64,000 nt of DNA from Aquabacter sp040049275 (GCF_040049275.1 NZ_JBDZDT010000013.1:42412-106411); one strand, 5' to 3'; counted from the first letter of the stretch, positions 28,698-38,661 are shown. Program-made: numbers and translations. Notes: a model not told the origin generated them from the letters alone.

Positions 28698-30845
28698 TCA
28701 CCGAAGAGGGTCGGAGAAATGGAGATGCGGGGTCACCGGGCGCAGGTCCACATAAGCGGCGAGCAGCCGCACGCTGGAGGGCTCGAGATGGGTCTCGCCG
28801 GTGATGGCGCGCTCCTCGGAGACAAGGCCGGAGCCGCTGTCCACCAGCAGCCGCCAGGTGAGGGCAGGTTCGGGCAGGCGGAAGGCCACTGTATGCTCGG
28901 AGGCATTGAGGAGGAGCAGCAGCACCTCGATGCCGCCGGCCGGCGTCGGCCCGGCGCGGCGCAGGGCAAGGGTGTGGGCGCTGTCCAGCTGCCAGCCCTC
29001 GGGCGGGATCTCGGCGCCGTGCTCGTCGAACCAGCCGATGTCGCGTAGCCCAGGCACGAATTCCTCTTGCGCGTGGAGGAAGCGCGGGGCGCGCAGGATG
29101 GCGTAGCGCTTGCGGATCTCGGTCAGCCGCGCGACGAAGGCGGTCAGCGTCCGCCCCTCCGGGGAACGGGCCAGATCCCAGTCGAGCCAGGAGAGCTCGT
29201 TGTCCTGGCAATAGGCGTTGTTGTTGCCCTTCTGGGTGCGGCCGAATTCATCGCCCGCCAGCAGCATGGGCGTGCCCTGCGCGAACATCATGGTGGCCAG
29301 CATGGCCCTGGTGATGCGCCCGCGCTGGGCCAGGATGTTCGGGTCATCGGTCGGCCCCTCGACGCCCCAATTGCAGCTGAAGTTCCCGTCGTGGCCGTCG
29401 CGGCCGTCCTCGCCGTTCGCCTCGTTGTGCTTCTCGTTGTAGGAGACCACGTCCTGAAGGGTGAAGCCGTCATGGGAGGCGGCATAGTTGATGGAGGCCC
29501 ACGGCTTGCGGAAGCGCCGGTCGAACGCATCCGCGGAGCCGGAGAGGCGCACGGCGATCTCGCCGCGCATGCCGGGATCGCGCTTCCAGAAGCGCCGCGC
29601 ACCGTCGCGGAAGCGGTCGTTCCATTCGGAGAAGCCCGGCGGCAGGCGGCCGAGCTGGTAGCCGTCCGGGCCGATGTCCCACGGCTCCGCGATGAGCTTG
29701 CAGCGGGAGAGGACGGGGTCCTGGCGGATCACGTCGAAGAAGCCGGAACCGGGATCGAACCCCGTGCCCTCGCGGCCCAGCGTGACGCCGAGATCGAAGC
29801 GGAAGCCATCGATATGGAACGCCTCGACCCAGTAGCGCAGCGAATCCATCACCATCTGCAGCACGCGGGGATGGGAGAGGTTCAGTGTGTTCCCGGTGCC
29901 GGTGTCGTTGATGTAGTAGCGCTCGTCGCCCGGCACGAGGCGGTAATAGCTGGCATTGTCCAACCCCTTGAAGGAGAAGGTCGGCCCCAGCTCGTTGCCC
30001 TCGCAGGTGTGGTTGTAGACCACGTCGAGGATCACCTCGATCCCCGCCGCATGCAGCCGCCGCACGGCGGCGCGCATCTCCTGGAGGGAGCCGGTGGAGA
30101 GATAGCTCGGCTCCGGCGCGAAGAAGGAGAGGGTGGAATAGCCCCAGTAATTGCGCAGCCCCCGCTCCACCAGGAAATGGTCCTGGAGGAAGGCATGCAC
30201 CGGCATCAGCTCCACCGCGGTCACGCCGATGCGCAGCAGATGGTCGATGAAGCGGGGATGGGCGAGCGCCGCGAACGTGCCGCGCTCGTGGGGCCGCACA
30301 TCCTGCCGGCGCATGGAGAGGCCGCGCACATGGGCCTCATAGACGATGGTGTCCGCCCAGGGCGTCTCGGGCATGCGGTCATCGCCCCATTCCGCCCAAT
30401 TGGAGACCACGACGCCCTTCGGCATGGCGGGGGCGCTGTCGCGGCGGTCCGTGGTGAGATCGCCGCGCCCGCCATGCATGCGGTAACCGAACAGCGTGTC
30501 CGACCAGCGCAGTGCGCCGGTGAGCTGGCGCGCATAGGGATCGATGAGGAGTTTCGCCGGATTGAAGCGGTGCCCGCGCGCGGGGTCGTAGGGGCCGTGG
30601 GCGCGGTAGCCGTAGATCAGCCCGTCGAACGCGCCGGGCAAATAGCCGTGCCACACCTCGTCGGTGCATTCCGGCAAGGGCAGCCGCGCCACCTCGCGCC
30701 GCCCGCGCGGGTCGAACAGGCACAGATCGATCTTCTCCGCATTGGCTGAGAAGACCGCGAAATTGGTGCCGAGCCCGTCCGGTGTCGCGCCGAGGGGATA
30801 GGGGCTTCCCGTCTCCAGCTTGTCCGGCAGCGGTGGCAGCGTCAT
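28698..30845 (-). CDS. glgX: glycogen debranching enzyme GlgX
   Basis: GlgX hydrolyses alpha-1,6 branches left after phosphorylase action. It is 715 aa. An N-terminal CBM48 domain (G-A-T-P-D-G-L-G-T-N-F-A-V-F-S) is followed by the GH13_11 barrel. Candidate catalytic residues are Asp in D-G-F-R-F-D-L, Glu in I-A-E-P-W-D-I-G and Asp in S-H-D-G-F-T-L. The start overlaps the glgB stop by 4 nt. The isoamylase-like activity would release linear chains for MalQ and TreY. Confidence 0.96.
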   Translation of the reverse strand: MTLPPLPDKLETGSPYPLGATPDGLGTNFAVFSANAEKIDLCLFDPRGRREVARLPLPECTDEVWHGYLPGAFDGLIYGYRAHGPYDPARGHRFNPAKLLIDPYARQLTGALRWSDTLFGYRMHGGRGDLTTDRRDSAPAMPKGVVVSNWAEWGDDRMPETPWADTIVYEAHVRGLSMRRQDVRPHERGTFAALAHPRFIDHLLRIGVTAVELMPVHAFLQDHFLVERGLRNYWGYSTLSFFAPEPSYLSTGSLQEMRAAVRRLHAAGIEVILDVVYNHTCEGNELGPTFSFKGLDNASYYRLVPGDERYYINDTGTGNTLNLSHPRVLQMVMDSLRYWVEAFHIDGFRFDLGVTLGREGTGFDPGSGFFDVIRQDPVLSRCKLIAEPWDIGPDGYQLGRLPPGFSEWNDRFRDGARRFWKRDPGMRGEIAVRLSGSADAFDRRFRKPWASINYAASHDGFTLQDVVSYNEKHNEANGEDGRDGHDGNFSCNWGVEGPTDDPNILAQRGRITRAMLATMMFAQGTPMLLAGDEFGRTQKGNNNAYCQDNELSWLDWDLARSPEGRTLTAFVARLTEIRKRYAILRAPRFLHAQEEFVPGLRDIGWFDEHGAEIPPEGWQLDSAHTLALRRAGPTPAGGIEVLLLLLNASEHTVAFRLPEPALTWRLLVDSGSGLVSEERAITGETHLEPSSVRLLAAYVDLRPVTPHLHFSDPLR

Positions 30846-33055
30846 GCGGAGGACCTCGGCCGGAGGAACAGGGTGGCGAGAGGCGGAAGCGTGAGCGAAA
30901 GGGAATGTTCCATCCCGTGGCTCGGTTCCGCCCGCGCCTCGACGCGTCCCCCATTGCCGAGGCCGGCGCCGCCATAGGTGGCAGCGTCCGTATTGACCAG
31001 TTCCTCCCAGAAGCCGCCTTCCGGCACGCCCGCGCGATAATCGTGGCGCGGCACCGGCGTCATGTTGCAGATGACCAGAACCGGCGGGCCGCCGCCCAGC
31101 CGGAAGAAGGCGAAGACGGAATTGGCGCGGTCATCGCCGATGATCCAGCGGAAGCCCTCGGGGCTCGCATCGCGCATGTGCAGCGCCGGCTCGCGGCGAT
31201 AGATGGCGTTGAGGTCGCGCACCAAAGACTGGATGCCGCGATGGGACGGGTCTTCCAGGAGCGCCCAGGGCAGCTCGCCATCATGGTCCCATTCGGTGAC
31301 CTGGGCGATCTCGCAGCCCTGGAACAGCAGCTTCTTGCCCGGGTGCCCCCACATGAAGCCGAGATAGGCGCGCAGGTTCGCCATCTTCTGCCAGGGATCG
31401 CCCGGCATGCGGCCATAGAGCGAGCCTTTTCCGTGCACCACCTCGTCATGGGAGATGGGCAGCACGTATTTTTCCGAGAAGGCATAGACCAGCCCGAAGG
31501 TCATCTCGTCATGGTGGTGGCGGCGGTGGATGGGGTCCTTGCCCACATAGTCCAGGGTGTCGTGCATCCACCCCATGTTCCACTTGAAGGAGAAGCCGAG
31601 CCCGCCATCGGCCACCGGCGCGGTGACGCCCGGCCATGCGGTGGATTCCTCGGCGATGACCATGGCGCCAGGTGCTTCGTGGGCCACCGTCTGGGTGAGG
31701 CGCCGAACGAAGGCGACGGCTTCGAGATTCTCGCGTCCGCCATGGATGTTGGGCACCCATTCGCCAGCTTTGCGGGAATAGTCGCGATAGAGCATGGAGG
31801 CGACCGCATCCACGCGGAGCCCGTCCACGTGATAGCGCCGCAGCCATTCCAGCGCGCTGGCGACGAGGAATTGCGACACCTCGAGGCGCCCGAAATTGTA
31901 GATCAGCGTGTTCCAGTCGTGGTGGAACCCCTCGCGCGGGTCCGCATGCTCGTAGAGGGCCGTGCCGTCGAACTGCGCGAGACCGTGCGTGTCATTGGGA
32001 AAGTGGGCCGGCACCCAGTCGAGGATGACGCCGAGCTGGGCGGCATGGCAGCGATCCACGAAGCGGGCGAAGTCCTTCGGCGATCCGTAGCGTGCGGTGG
32101 GCGCGAACAGGCCGAGGGGCTGGTAGCCCCAGGAGCCGCCGAACGGGTGCTCCATGATGGGCAGAAGCTCGATATGGGTGAAGCCGAGCCCGGTCACATA
32201 AGGGATCAGCCGGTCCGCCAGTTCGTCCCAATTGGGGTCGCGCCAGCCGTCCATGTGCGTCCAGGAGCCGGCATGGACCTCATAGATGGAAAGGGCGGCA
32301 TCCGCGCTCTGGCGGACGCCGCGCTCGGCCATCCAGAGATCGTCGCTCCATGGGAACGGGGCGGGATCCGGCACGATCGAGGCGGTGGCCGGGGGCAGTT
32401 CCGTGGCGCGGGCCACCGGGTCGGCCTTCAGTGGCTGGATGCGCCCATCGTTGGAGAGGATCTCGTATTTGTAGCGCGCACCGGCGGGGAGGCGCGGCAC
32501 GAAGATCTCCCACACGCCCGCGCCCGGATGCAGCCGCATGGCGTGGCGCCGCCCGTCCCAATTGTTGAAGTCGCCCACCACCGAGACGCGCCGCGCATTG
32601 GGCGCCCAGACGGCGAAGCGTACGCCGGAGACGCCGTCCGCCTCCATCACGTGGGAGCCCAGCGCGTCGGCAAGATTGAGATGGGTGCCCTCGCCCAGCA
32701 GATGCAGGTCGAGACCGCCCAGGAGCGGGGGGAAGGCGTAAGGGTCTTCCGTCTCCTGCACCGCGCCGCCGGGCCATGTGATGCGAAGCCGGTAGTCAGG
32801 CGTGCGCGTGCTGTTCAGCCGGCCGGCGAACAGGCCGGACGGGTGGATGCGGTCGAGCCGCGCGATGATGTCGCCCGAGGGATCGATGGCGGCGACGCTC
32901 TCCGCGCCGGGCTGGAAGGTGCGCAGTGCGATATCGCCCTTCAGCGCATGGGGGCCGAGCACGGAGAAGGGGTCGCCATGGCGTCCTTCCACAAGGAGGC
33001 GGATGCTTGCGGCATCGAGGCCGGGATCGGCAAGGGCTCGGTCAACGGCGCCCAT
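30842..33055 (-). CDS. glgB: 1,4-alpha-glucan branching enzyme GlgB
   Basis: GlgB introduces alpha-1,6 branches into glycogen. It is 737 aa with two N-terminal carbohydrate-binding regions (about 1-110 and 120-220) before the catalytic barrel. The nucleophile is Asp416 in D-G-L-R-V-D-A-V, the acid/base Glu469 in I-A-E-E-S-T-A-W-P-G, and the third residue Asp537 in I-S-H-D-E-V-V-H-G-K-G. It is followed by glgX with a 4-nt overlap and separated from treS by 177 bp that contain a family B repeat, so the operon may have a break or extra promoter here. Confidence 0.97.
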   Translation of the reverse strand: MGAVDRALADPGLDAASIRLLVEGRHGDPFSVLGPHALKGDIALRTFQPGAESVAAIDPSGDIIARLDRIHPSGLFAGRLNSTRTPDYRLRITWPGGAVQETEDPYAFPPLLGGLDLHLLGEGTHLNLADALGSHVMEADGVSGVRFAVWAPNARRVSVVGDFNNWDGRRHAMRLHPGAGVWEIFVPRLPAGARYKYEILSNDGRIQPLKADPVARATELPPATASIVPDPAPFPWSDDLWMAERGVRQSADAALSIYEVHAGSWTHMDGWRDPNWDELADRLIPYVTGLGFTHIELLPIMEHPFGGSWGYQPLGLFAPTARYGSPKDFARFVDRCHAAQLGVILDWVPAHFPNDTHGLAQFDGTALYEHADPREGFHHDWNTLIYNFGRLEVSQFLVASALEWLRRYHVDGLRVDAVASMLYRDYSRKAGEWVPNIHGGRENLEAVAFVRRLTQTVAHEAPGAMVIAEESTAWPGVTAPVADGGLGFSFKWNMGWMHDTLDYVGKDPIHRRHHHDEMTFGLVYAFSEKYVLPISHDEVVHGKGSLYGRMPGDPWQKMANLRAYLGFMWGHPGKKLLFQGCEIAQVTEWDHDGELPWALLEDPSHRGIQSLVRDLNAIYRREPALHMRDASPEGFRWIIGDDRANSVFAFFRLGGGPPVLVICNMTPVPRHDYRAGVPEGGFWEELVNTDAATYGGAGLGNGGRVEARAEPSHGMEHSLSLTLPPLATLFLRPRSSA

Positions 33056-33085
33056 CAGAGCCTCCCTGTTGGTTGGCCGCTAATT

Positions 33086-33204
33086 CCCTCTCCCGCTTGC
33101 GGGGGAGGGCTAGGGAGGGGGAAAGGGTGCGATGATGGAGGTGGCGAACACGGCTCTGCTTGACGTGCCCCCTCCCCAACCCTCCCCCGCAAGCGGGAGA
33201 GGGA
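33086..33204. repeat. paired hairpin repeat, family B
   Basis: The hairpins CCCTCTCCCGC-TTGC-GGGGGAGGG and its inverted partner near 33180-33204 bracket about 70 bp. The unit lies inside the treS-glgB gap of an otherwise tightly packed gene run. Confidence 0.75.
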
Positions 33205-33232
33205 GCGGATTGCGCATGGTGAGGCCGCCCCC

Positions 33233-36200
33233 TCATGCCGGCGCCTCCTCAAGCTCCAGCTCGGTCTGCACGTCCTGCGCGCCCGCATGCTTCACCGCCA
33301 GCGCGTGGAGGCTGCGCACGGCATATTCGAGCGCCACGGGGCGCGCCTCGGCCTCGGCCGAGATCTGCCCGGCGATCAATTCCAGAAGGAACAGGTCCAT
33401 GAGCGGACGGTCGGGGGCGGTGGTGCTGGCGCCGCCCTCCACGTAACCGGAGAGGAAGGCGCGCAGGGACCGGTTCTTGAACTGCTCCATCAGCATCCGG
33501 CGCTGCCGGGTGGAGGCGAGCCCATGGATCTCGTTGCCGGAGAAGTCCACCTGGGCCGCCGCGGCATCGATGGAACGCACCAGCCCCGCCACGTCGCGCC
33601 AGGGGCTGTCCTTCCTGCGCCGGTCTTCGGTGGCGGTGTGGGGGTGCCCGTCGAAATTGACGATATAGGCGTCGCCGCCCGCCACCATCACCTGGCCGAA
33701 ATGGAAGTCGCCATGGATGCGGGTGAGCATGGCCCCGTCGCCCGCCGCCGCCATTCTGGCGACGGCCGCAATGAGGTCCGCGCGCACCGCGAGGATGCAC
33801 TGCGCTTCAAGCCGCGCATCCTCCGACGACCATTGCCGGTCCGCCTCCAGCACCGCGAAGGCGCGCTCCAGCCCCTCGACCACCGCGCCGGTCCAGTCGG
33901 CGACGCGTTCTTTGCCGGCCACCTCCGGGCTGAAGGCGGCGTTGTCGGTGGGGCGCGCCAGCACCGTGTGGAATTCCGCGAGCCGCCGCCCCACCGCCCG
34001 CATGAAGGGGGCGAGGCCGGACAATTGCTCCTCGAAGGTGTGCTCGATATCGGCGCCGCCCTGGCCGGAGGCGGTGAGCGCACGCCGGAGCTGGTCGATG
34101 GTCCAGTTCCAGGCATCGCCCTGGTTGCGGACATAGCCGAGCAGCACGGCCATCACGGCGGGATGGCCGGCCGGGTCGAAGCGCACCACTTCGCCAAGGA
34201 GCGGCGCCGTGTTGGCATAGTTCTGCTCGGTGAGGTAGCGCACCATCTCGGACTCGGGGTGTGTTCCGAACAGGGTGCGGCGGATCACCTTGAAGGTGGC
34301 GCACTCCTCGATGACGATGGTGGAGCTGGCCTCCTCCGCACCGATGCGGTGGATCGGCGCGTCGTGCGGGATTTCCACGTCCGCCAGCCGGCTGGTGGAG
34401 ACGAAGCGCAGGTCGCCGCCATCCGGCAGCGGCAGCGCCACCCCCGAGCGCAATGCGCGCACCACCGCATGGGGCATGGAATCCAGCGTCAGCGCGTCGG
34501 TGAGGTAGCCGACGCGGCGCCCCTGGCGCACCCGGGTCAGGGCCAGCTGTACCGAAAGGGCAGAGGGCTGCAGGTCCTCCCAGGCGATGGCGAGGGGCAT
34601 GACATAGCGTTCGGTCCCGCTTTGCGTATCCACCGCGATCTCGGCCAGGAACACGTTGTTGCCGGCGCGGGGCAGCGGCATGGCCCATGAGAGGCGCACG
34701 CCCTTCACCTGCTCGTTGCGTGAGGCGAACCAGCGCCGCCGGCGCACATAAGCGGGAAGCGCCTCGCGCTCGAGCGCCGGGCGATGGCGCTCGGAGACCA
34801 CGTCCGCAAGGCCGCCGCGCAGCACTAGCGTCTCGAATTCGGGCAGCTGCTCGGGCGGTGGGGAATGCCAGGAGGGCTCCGCCATCTGGCTGGAAAGGTT
34901 GAAGGCGTAAAAGCCATAGGGCGGGACGGTGAGAAGGTAGGGCAGGCGGCCCACCGGCGGGAAGGGCGTGCCCCCGCCCATCTCCACCGGCACGCGCTGG
35001 TCGAACTCGGAGAGGTCCAGCTCCACCGCCTGGAGTGTCTGGGAGAGGTTCGCCACGCACAGGATGGTCTCATCCTCATAGCAGCGCAGATAGGCGAGGA
35101 TCCTGCGATTGCCGGGATAGAGGAGCCGGAACGTGCCGCGCCCCATGGAGGGGTGGCGCTTGCGGATGGCGAGCACCCGCCGCGTCCAGTTCAGGAGCGA
35201 ATGCGGATCGCGCAACTGCGCTTCCACGTTCAGCGCGTAATAGCCGTAGAGCGGGTCCTGGATGGGCGGCAGGACAAGCTGCTCGGGGTCCGCCTTCGAG
35301 AAGCCGCCATTGCGGTCCGGCGACCATTGCATGGGGGTGCGCACGCCGTCCCGGTCGCCGAGATGGATGTTGTCGCCCATGCCGATCTCGTCGCCATAAT
35401 AGATGACGGGCGTCCCGGGCATGGAGAGAAGCAGCGCGTTCATCAGTTCGATGCGCCGCCGGTCGCGCTGCAAAAGCGGGGCGAGGCGGCGGCGGATGCC
35501 GAGATTGAGCCGCGCGCGCTGGTCTGCGGCATAGACGGTCCAGAGATAGTCCCGTTCCGCGTCGGTGACCATTTCCAGCGTCAGCTCGTCATGGTTGCGC
35601 AGGAAGATGGCCCATTGGCAATTGTCGGGAATGGCGGGCGTCTGGCGCAGGATGTCGGTGATGGGGAAACGGTCTTCCTTGGCGATGGCCATGTACATGC
35701 GCGGCATCAGCGGGAAGTGGAACGCCATGTGGCATTCATCGCCGTTCTCGCCGAAATATTGCTGCGTGTCCTCGGGCCACATGTTGGCCTCGGCCAGCAG
35801 CATGCGGCCGGTATAGCGCTCCTCCAGATGTGCCCTGATCTTCTTCAGGATGTCGTGGGTCTCGGAGAGGTTCTCGTTGGACGTGCCCTCCCGCTCGATG
35901 AGGTAGGGCACGGCGTCGAGCCGCAGCCCGTCCACGCCCATGTCCAGCCAGAAGCGCATGACCGAGAGGATGCGCTCCAGCACCTCCGGATTGTCGAAGT
36001 TGAGGTCCGGCTGGTGGGAATAGAAGCGGTGCCAGAAATACTGGCCGGCCACCGGGTCGTAGGTCCAGTTGGACTTCTCGGTGTCCAGGAAGATGATGCG
36101 GGTGCCTTGATAGCCCTGGTCGTCGTCGGCCCACACGTAATAATTGCGCTCGGGCGAGCCCTTCGGCGCGTTGCGCGCGGCCTGGAACCAGGGATGCTGG

Positions 36201-36541
36201 TCGGACGTGTGGTTGACCACCAGCTCGGTGATGACGCGGATGCCGCGCGCGTGGGCCGCCTCGATGAAGCGCCGCGCGTCCTCCATGGTGCCGTAATCGG
36301 GCGAGACGCCCTCATAAAGGGCGATGTCGTAGCCGTCGTCCCGGCGCGGGGAGGGGTAGAAGGGCAGCAGCCAGATGGTCGTGGCGCCGAGATCGGCGAT
36401 GTAGTCCAGCTTGGAGATGAGGCCGGGGAAATCGCCGATCCCGTCATTGTTGGCATCGAAGAACGATTTCACATGGAGCTGGTAGATGACCGCATCCTTG
36501 TACCAGAGCGGATCGTCACCGGCGGTGATGGGAGCGGCCAT
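33233..36541 (-). CDS. treS: trehalose synthase / maltokinase fusion (TreS-Mak)
   Basis: Residues about 1-550 are trehalose synthase, which interconverts trehalose and maltose; residues about 580-1102 are a maltokinase-like domain that in active homologues makes maltose 1-phosphate for GlgE. The TreS half has catalytic Asp209 (G-L-R-L-D-A-V-P), Glu251 (L-L-A-E-A-N) and Asp318 (R-N-H-D-E-L). In the kinase half the catalytic Asp945 is kept in I-H-G-D-F-H-F-G-Q, but the later metal-binding motif reads I-V-N-F-D-G-H-P, with Asn962 where I expect Asp of I-D-F-E-G-E-P. Phosphorylation may therefore be weak or lost. It is the first gene of the minus-strand glycogen/trehalose run and faces an alpha-glucosidase. 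GlgE is absent from the window. Confidence 0.93.
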   Translation of the reverse strand: MAAPITAGDDPLWYKDAVIYQLHVKSFFDANNDGIGDFPGLISKLDYIADLGATTIWLLPFYPSPRRDDGYDIALYEGVSPDYGTMEDARRFIEAAHARGIRVITELVVNHTSDQHPWFQAARNAPKGSPERNYYVWADDDQGYQGTRIIFLDTEKSNWTYDPVAGQYFWHRFYSHQPDLNFDNPEVLERILSVMRFWLDMGVDGLRLDAVPYLIEREGTSNENLSETHDILKKIRAHLEERYTGRMLLAEANMWPEDTQQYFGENGDECHMAFHFPLMPRMYMAIAKEDRFPITDILRQTPAIPDNCQWAIFLRNHDELTLEMVTDAERDYLWTVYAADQRARLNLGIRRRLAPLLQRDRRRIELMNALLLSMPGTPVIYYGDEIGMGDNIHLGDRDGVRTPMQWSPDRNGGFSKADPEQLVLPPIQDPLYGYYALNVEAQLRDPHSLLNWTRRVLAIRKRHPSMGRGTFRLLYPGNRRILAYLRCYEDETILCVANLSQTLQAVELDLSEFDQRVPVEMGGGTPFPPVGRLPYLLTVPPYGFYAFNLSSQMAEPSWHSPPPEQLPEFETLVLRGGLADVVSERHRPALEREALPAYVRRRRWFASRNEQVKGVRLSWAMPLPRAGNNVFLAEIAVDTQSGTERYVMPLAIAWEDLQPSALSVQLALTRVRQGRRVGYLTDALTLDSMPHAVVRALRSGVALPLPDGGDLRFVSTSRLADVEIPHDAPIHRIGAEEASSTIVIEECATFKVIRRTLFGTHPESEMVRYLTEQNYANTAPLLGEVVRFDPAGHPAVMAVLLGYVRNQGDAWNWTIDQLRRALTASGQGGADIEHTFEEQLSGLAPFMRAVGRRLAEFHTVLARPTDNAAFSPEVAGKERVADWTGAVVEGLERAFAVLEADRQWSSEDARLEAQCILAVRADLIAAVARMAAAGDGAMLTRIHGDFHFGQVMVAGGDAYIVNFDGHPHTATEDRRRKDSPWRDVAGLVRSIDAAAAQVDFSGNEIHGLASTRQRRMLMEQFKNRSLRAFLSGYVEGGASTTAPDRPLMDLFLLELIAGQISAEAEARPVALEYAVRSLHALAVKHAGAQDVQTELELEEAPA

Positions 36542-36831
36542 GTCAACGCTCCTGCGTCAGGCGGATTGGGGCGGGCGGGGAAGGCTCGGCTTGAAATGCG
36601 CTGGGGCTTGCGGAGTGGCAGAGTATCGACATCGTCCTCGCCGCGGGGAATGGCGGAGCGGCAGACTCCCGTCCGGCGACGTGCCGGCAGGTCCCCTCCA
36701 GACCGGCCAACGCGTGGCCGAGCTTCCGGTTCCCTAAAACCACTTCATTTCTTGTCTCACGGGCGTCGCGCGGAACAGGTGGATGGAAGCGTCTGTTAAA
36801 CTGCCCGGGGCGAGGAACGAGGAGAACCATC

Positions 36832-38442
36832 TTGCAGCACCCTCCCGCGCGGCGTTCGGATGAGGCTCCCTGGTGGCGGAGCGGGGTCATCTACCAGATC
36901 TATCCGCGCTCGTTTCAGGACACGAACGGCGACGGCATCGGCGACCTTCAGGGCGTCATCCGGCGGCTCGACTATCTCGCCGAGCTGGGGATCGACGCCC
37001 TCTGGCTGTCGCCCTTCTATCCCTCGCCCATGGCCGATTTCGGTTATGACGTGGCCGATTATGTGAACGTCGATCCCATCTTCGGCACATTGTCCGACTT
37101 CGACGCGCTGGTGGATGCGGCCCACGAGAAGGGCCTGAAGGTGCTGGTGGACCTCGTCCCCAACCACACCTCGGACGCGCATCCCTGGTTCAGGGAGGCG
37201 CGCAAATCCAGGACCAATCCCAAACGCGACTGGTATATCTGGCGCGATCCCGCCGCCGATGGCGGGCCGCCCAACAATTGGCTCTCGGAATTCGGCGGCA
37301 GCGCCTGGGCCCTGGATGAGGCCACGGGCCAATACTACTACCACGCCTTCCTCGACCGGCAGCCGGACCTGAACTGGCGCAATCCGGAGGTGGCGAAGGC
37401 CATGTTCGACGTCATGCGCTTCTGGATGAAGCGGGGCGTGGACGGCTTCCGGGTGGATGTGATCTGGCACATGCTCAAGGATCCGGAGTTCCGGGACAAT
37501 CCCGAAAACCCGGATTATCTGCCGGGCGCGAACCCCTACTACCGGCTCCTGCCGATCCACACCACGGACCTTGCCGAGGTGCAGGAGGTGGTGGCGGGGC
37601 TCCGGCGCACCGTGGATGAATTCCCCGAGCGTCTGCTGATCGGGGAAATCTACCTGCCGCTGGAACGGCTTGTCGCCTATTACGGCACCAACCTCGACGG
37701 CGCGCATCTGCCCTTCAACTTCGCTCTGCTGGAGGCCGCCTGGAACGCCCGCTCTATCGAAGCCCTCATCGCCGCCTATGAGGCGGCCCTTCCCTTGGGC
37801 GGCTGGCCCAATTGGGTGCTGGGAAACCACGACCGTCCTCGGATTTCCAGGCGGGTCGGCCCCGATCAGGCGCGCGTCGCAGCCATGCTTCTATTGACCC
37901 TGCGCGGCACACCGACGCTCTATTATGGCGACGAGATCGGCATGGCGCAGGTGGATGTCCCACCGGAGCGCATCCAGGACCCCTACGAGAAGAACGTGCC
38001 CGGCCTCGGTCTTGGCCGCGACGGCGTGCGCACGCCCATGCAATGGGATGAGAGCCCCTTCGCCGGCTTCTCCCATGTGGAGCCCTGGCTGCCTCTGGCG
38101 CCGGACTTCACCGAGGTGAATGTGGCGGCCGAACAGGGCAAAGCGGATTCCATGCTGACCCTGCACCGGCATCTGCTGTCGCTGCGGCGGCACCATCCGG
38201 CCCTGGCACTGGGCACTTACACACCCGTAGCAGCGGAAGGCGACCTGCTGCTCTATGTGCGCGAAGACGGTGAGGAGCGCATCCTCGTCGCGCTTAATCT
38301 CGGCGACGAGCCGCTGGCGGCGAGCGGGACGGAGTTCAAGGGAGAGATTTTGCTCTCGACCTTCTGCGACCGCGAAGGGGAGCGAATCTCCGGGGAGATC
38401 GGGCTCAGGGCGAATGAGGGGGTGGTGGTGGCGCTGGGTTAG
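36832..38442 (+). CDS. alpha-glucosidase, GH13 family
   Basis: This 536 aa GH13 enzyme of the oligo-1,6-glucosidase/alpha-glucosidase group hydrolyses short alpha-glucosides such as maltose, isomaltose or possibly trehalose. Catalytic residues are Asp209 (D-G-F-R-V-D-V), Glu272 (L-L-I-G-E-I-Y) and Asp334 (L-G-N-H-D-R-P-R). The start is a TTG: GAGGAGAA at 36819-36826 lies just upstream, and no ATG in frame keeps the N-terminal barrel strand W-W-R-S-G-V-I-Y-Q-I-Y-P-R-S-F. It is divergent from treS over 290 bp of apparently shared control region, in which no obvious operator was seen. Confidence 0.93.
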   Translation: MQHPPARRSDEAPWWRSGVIYQIYPRSFQDTNGDGIGDLQGVIRRLDYLAELGIDALWLSPFYPSPMADFGYDVADYVNVDPIFGTLSDFDALVDAAHEKGLKVLVDLVPNHTSDAHPWFREARKSRTNPKRDWYIWRDPAADGGPPNNWLSEFGGSAWALDEATGQYYYHAFLDRQPDLNWRNPEVAKAMFDVMRFWMKRGVDGFRVDVIWHMLKDPEFRDNPENPDYLPGANPYYRLLPIHTTDLAEVQEVVAGLRRTVDEFPERLLIGEIYLPLERLVAYYGTNLDGAHLPFNFALLEAAWNARSIEALIAAYEAALPLGGWPNWVLGNHDRPRISRRVGPDQARVAAMLLLTLRGTPTLYYGDEIGMAQVDVPPERIQDPYEKNVPGLGLGRDGVRTPMQWDESPFAGFSHVEPWLPLAPDFTEVNVAAEQGKADSMLTLHRHLLSLRRHHPALALGTYTPVAAEGDLLLYVREDGEERILVALNLGDEPLAASGTEFKGEILLSTFCDREGERISGEIGLRANEGVVVALG

Positions 38443-38483
38443 GGCCAATCGACATTCACTCTTGGGAGCTATGGCACAAAGCG

Positions 38484-38581
38484 CCGTCGTGGCCGGGCTT
38501 GCACCCGGCATCCACGTCTCTCCTTTAAGTCCGCATCCGGCGGAGCCCCGTGGATGGCCGGGACAAGCCCGGCCACGACGG
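38484..38581. repeat. double-hairpin intergenic repeat, family A
   Basis: CCGTCGTGGCCGGGC at the left and GGCCACGACGG at the right enclose two hairpins. It follows the alpha-glucosidase gene and precedes the toxin-antitoxin pair. Confidence 0.8.
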
Positions 38582-38661
38582 CAGGAAAGGCGGTGAATCT
38601 GCTTACTTCTGAAGGTCGATTGGCTCTAGTGTCGTCTCAATTCTTGTATGACAGTGTCGTA

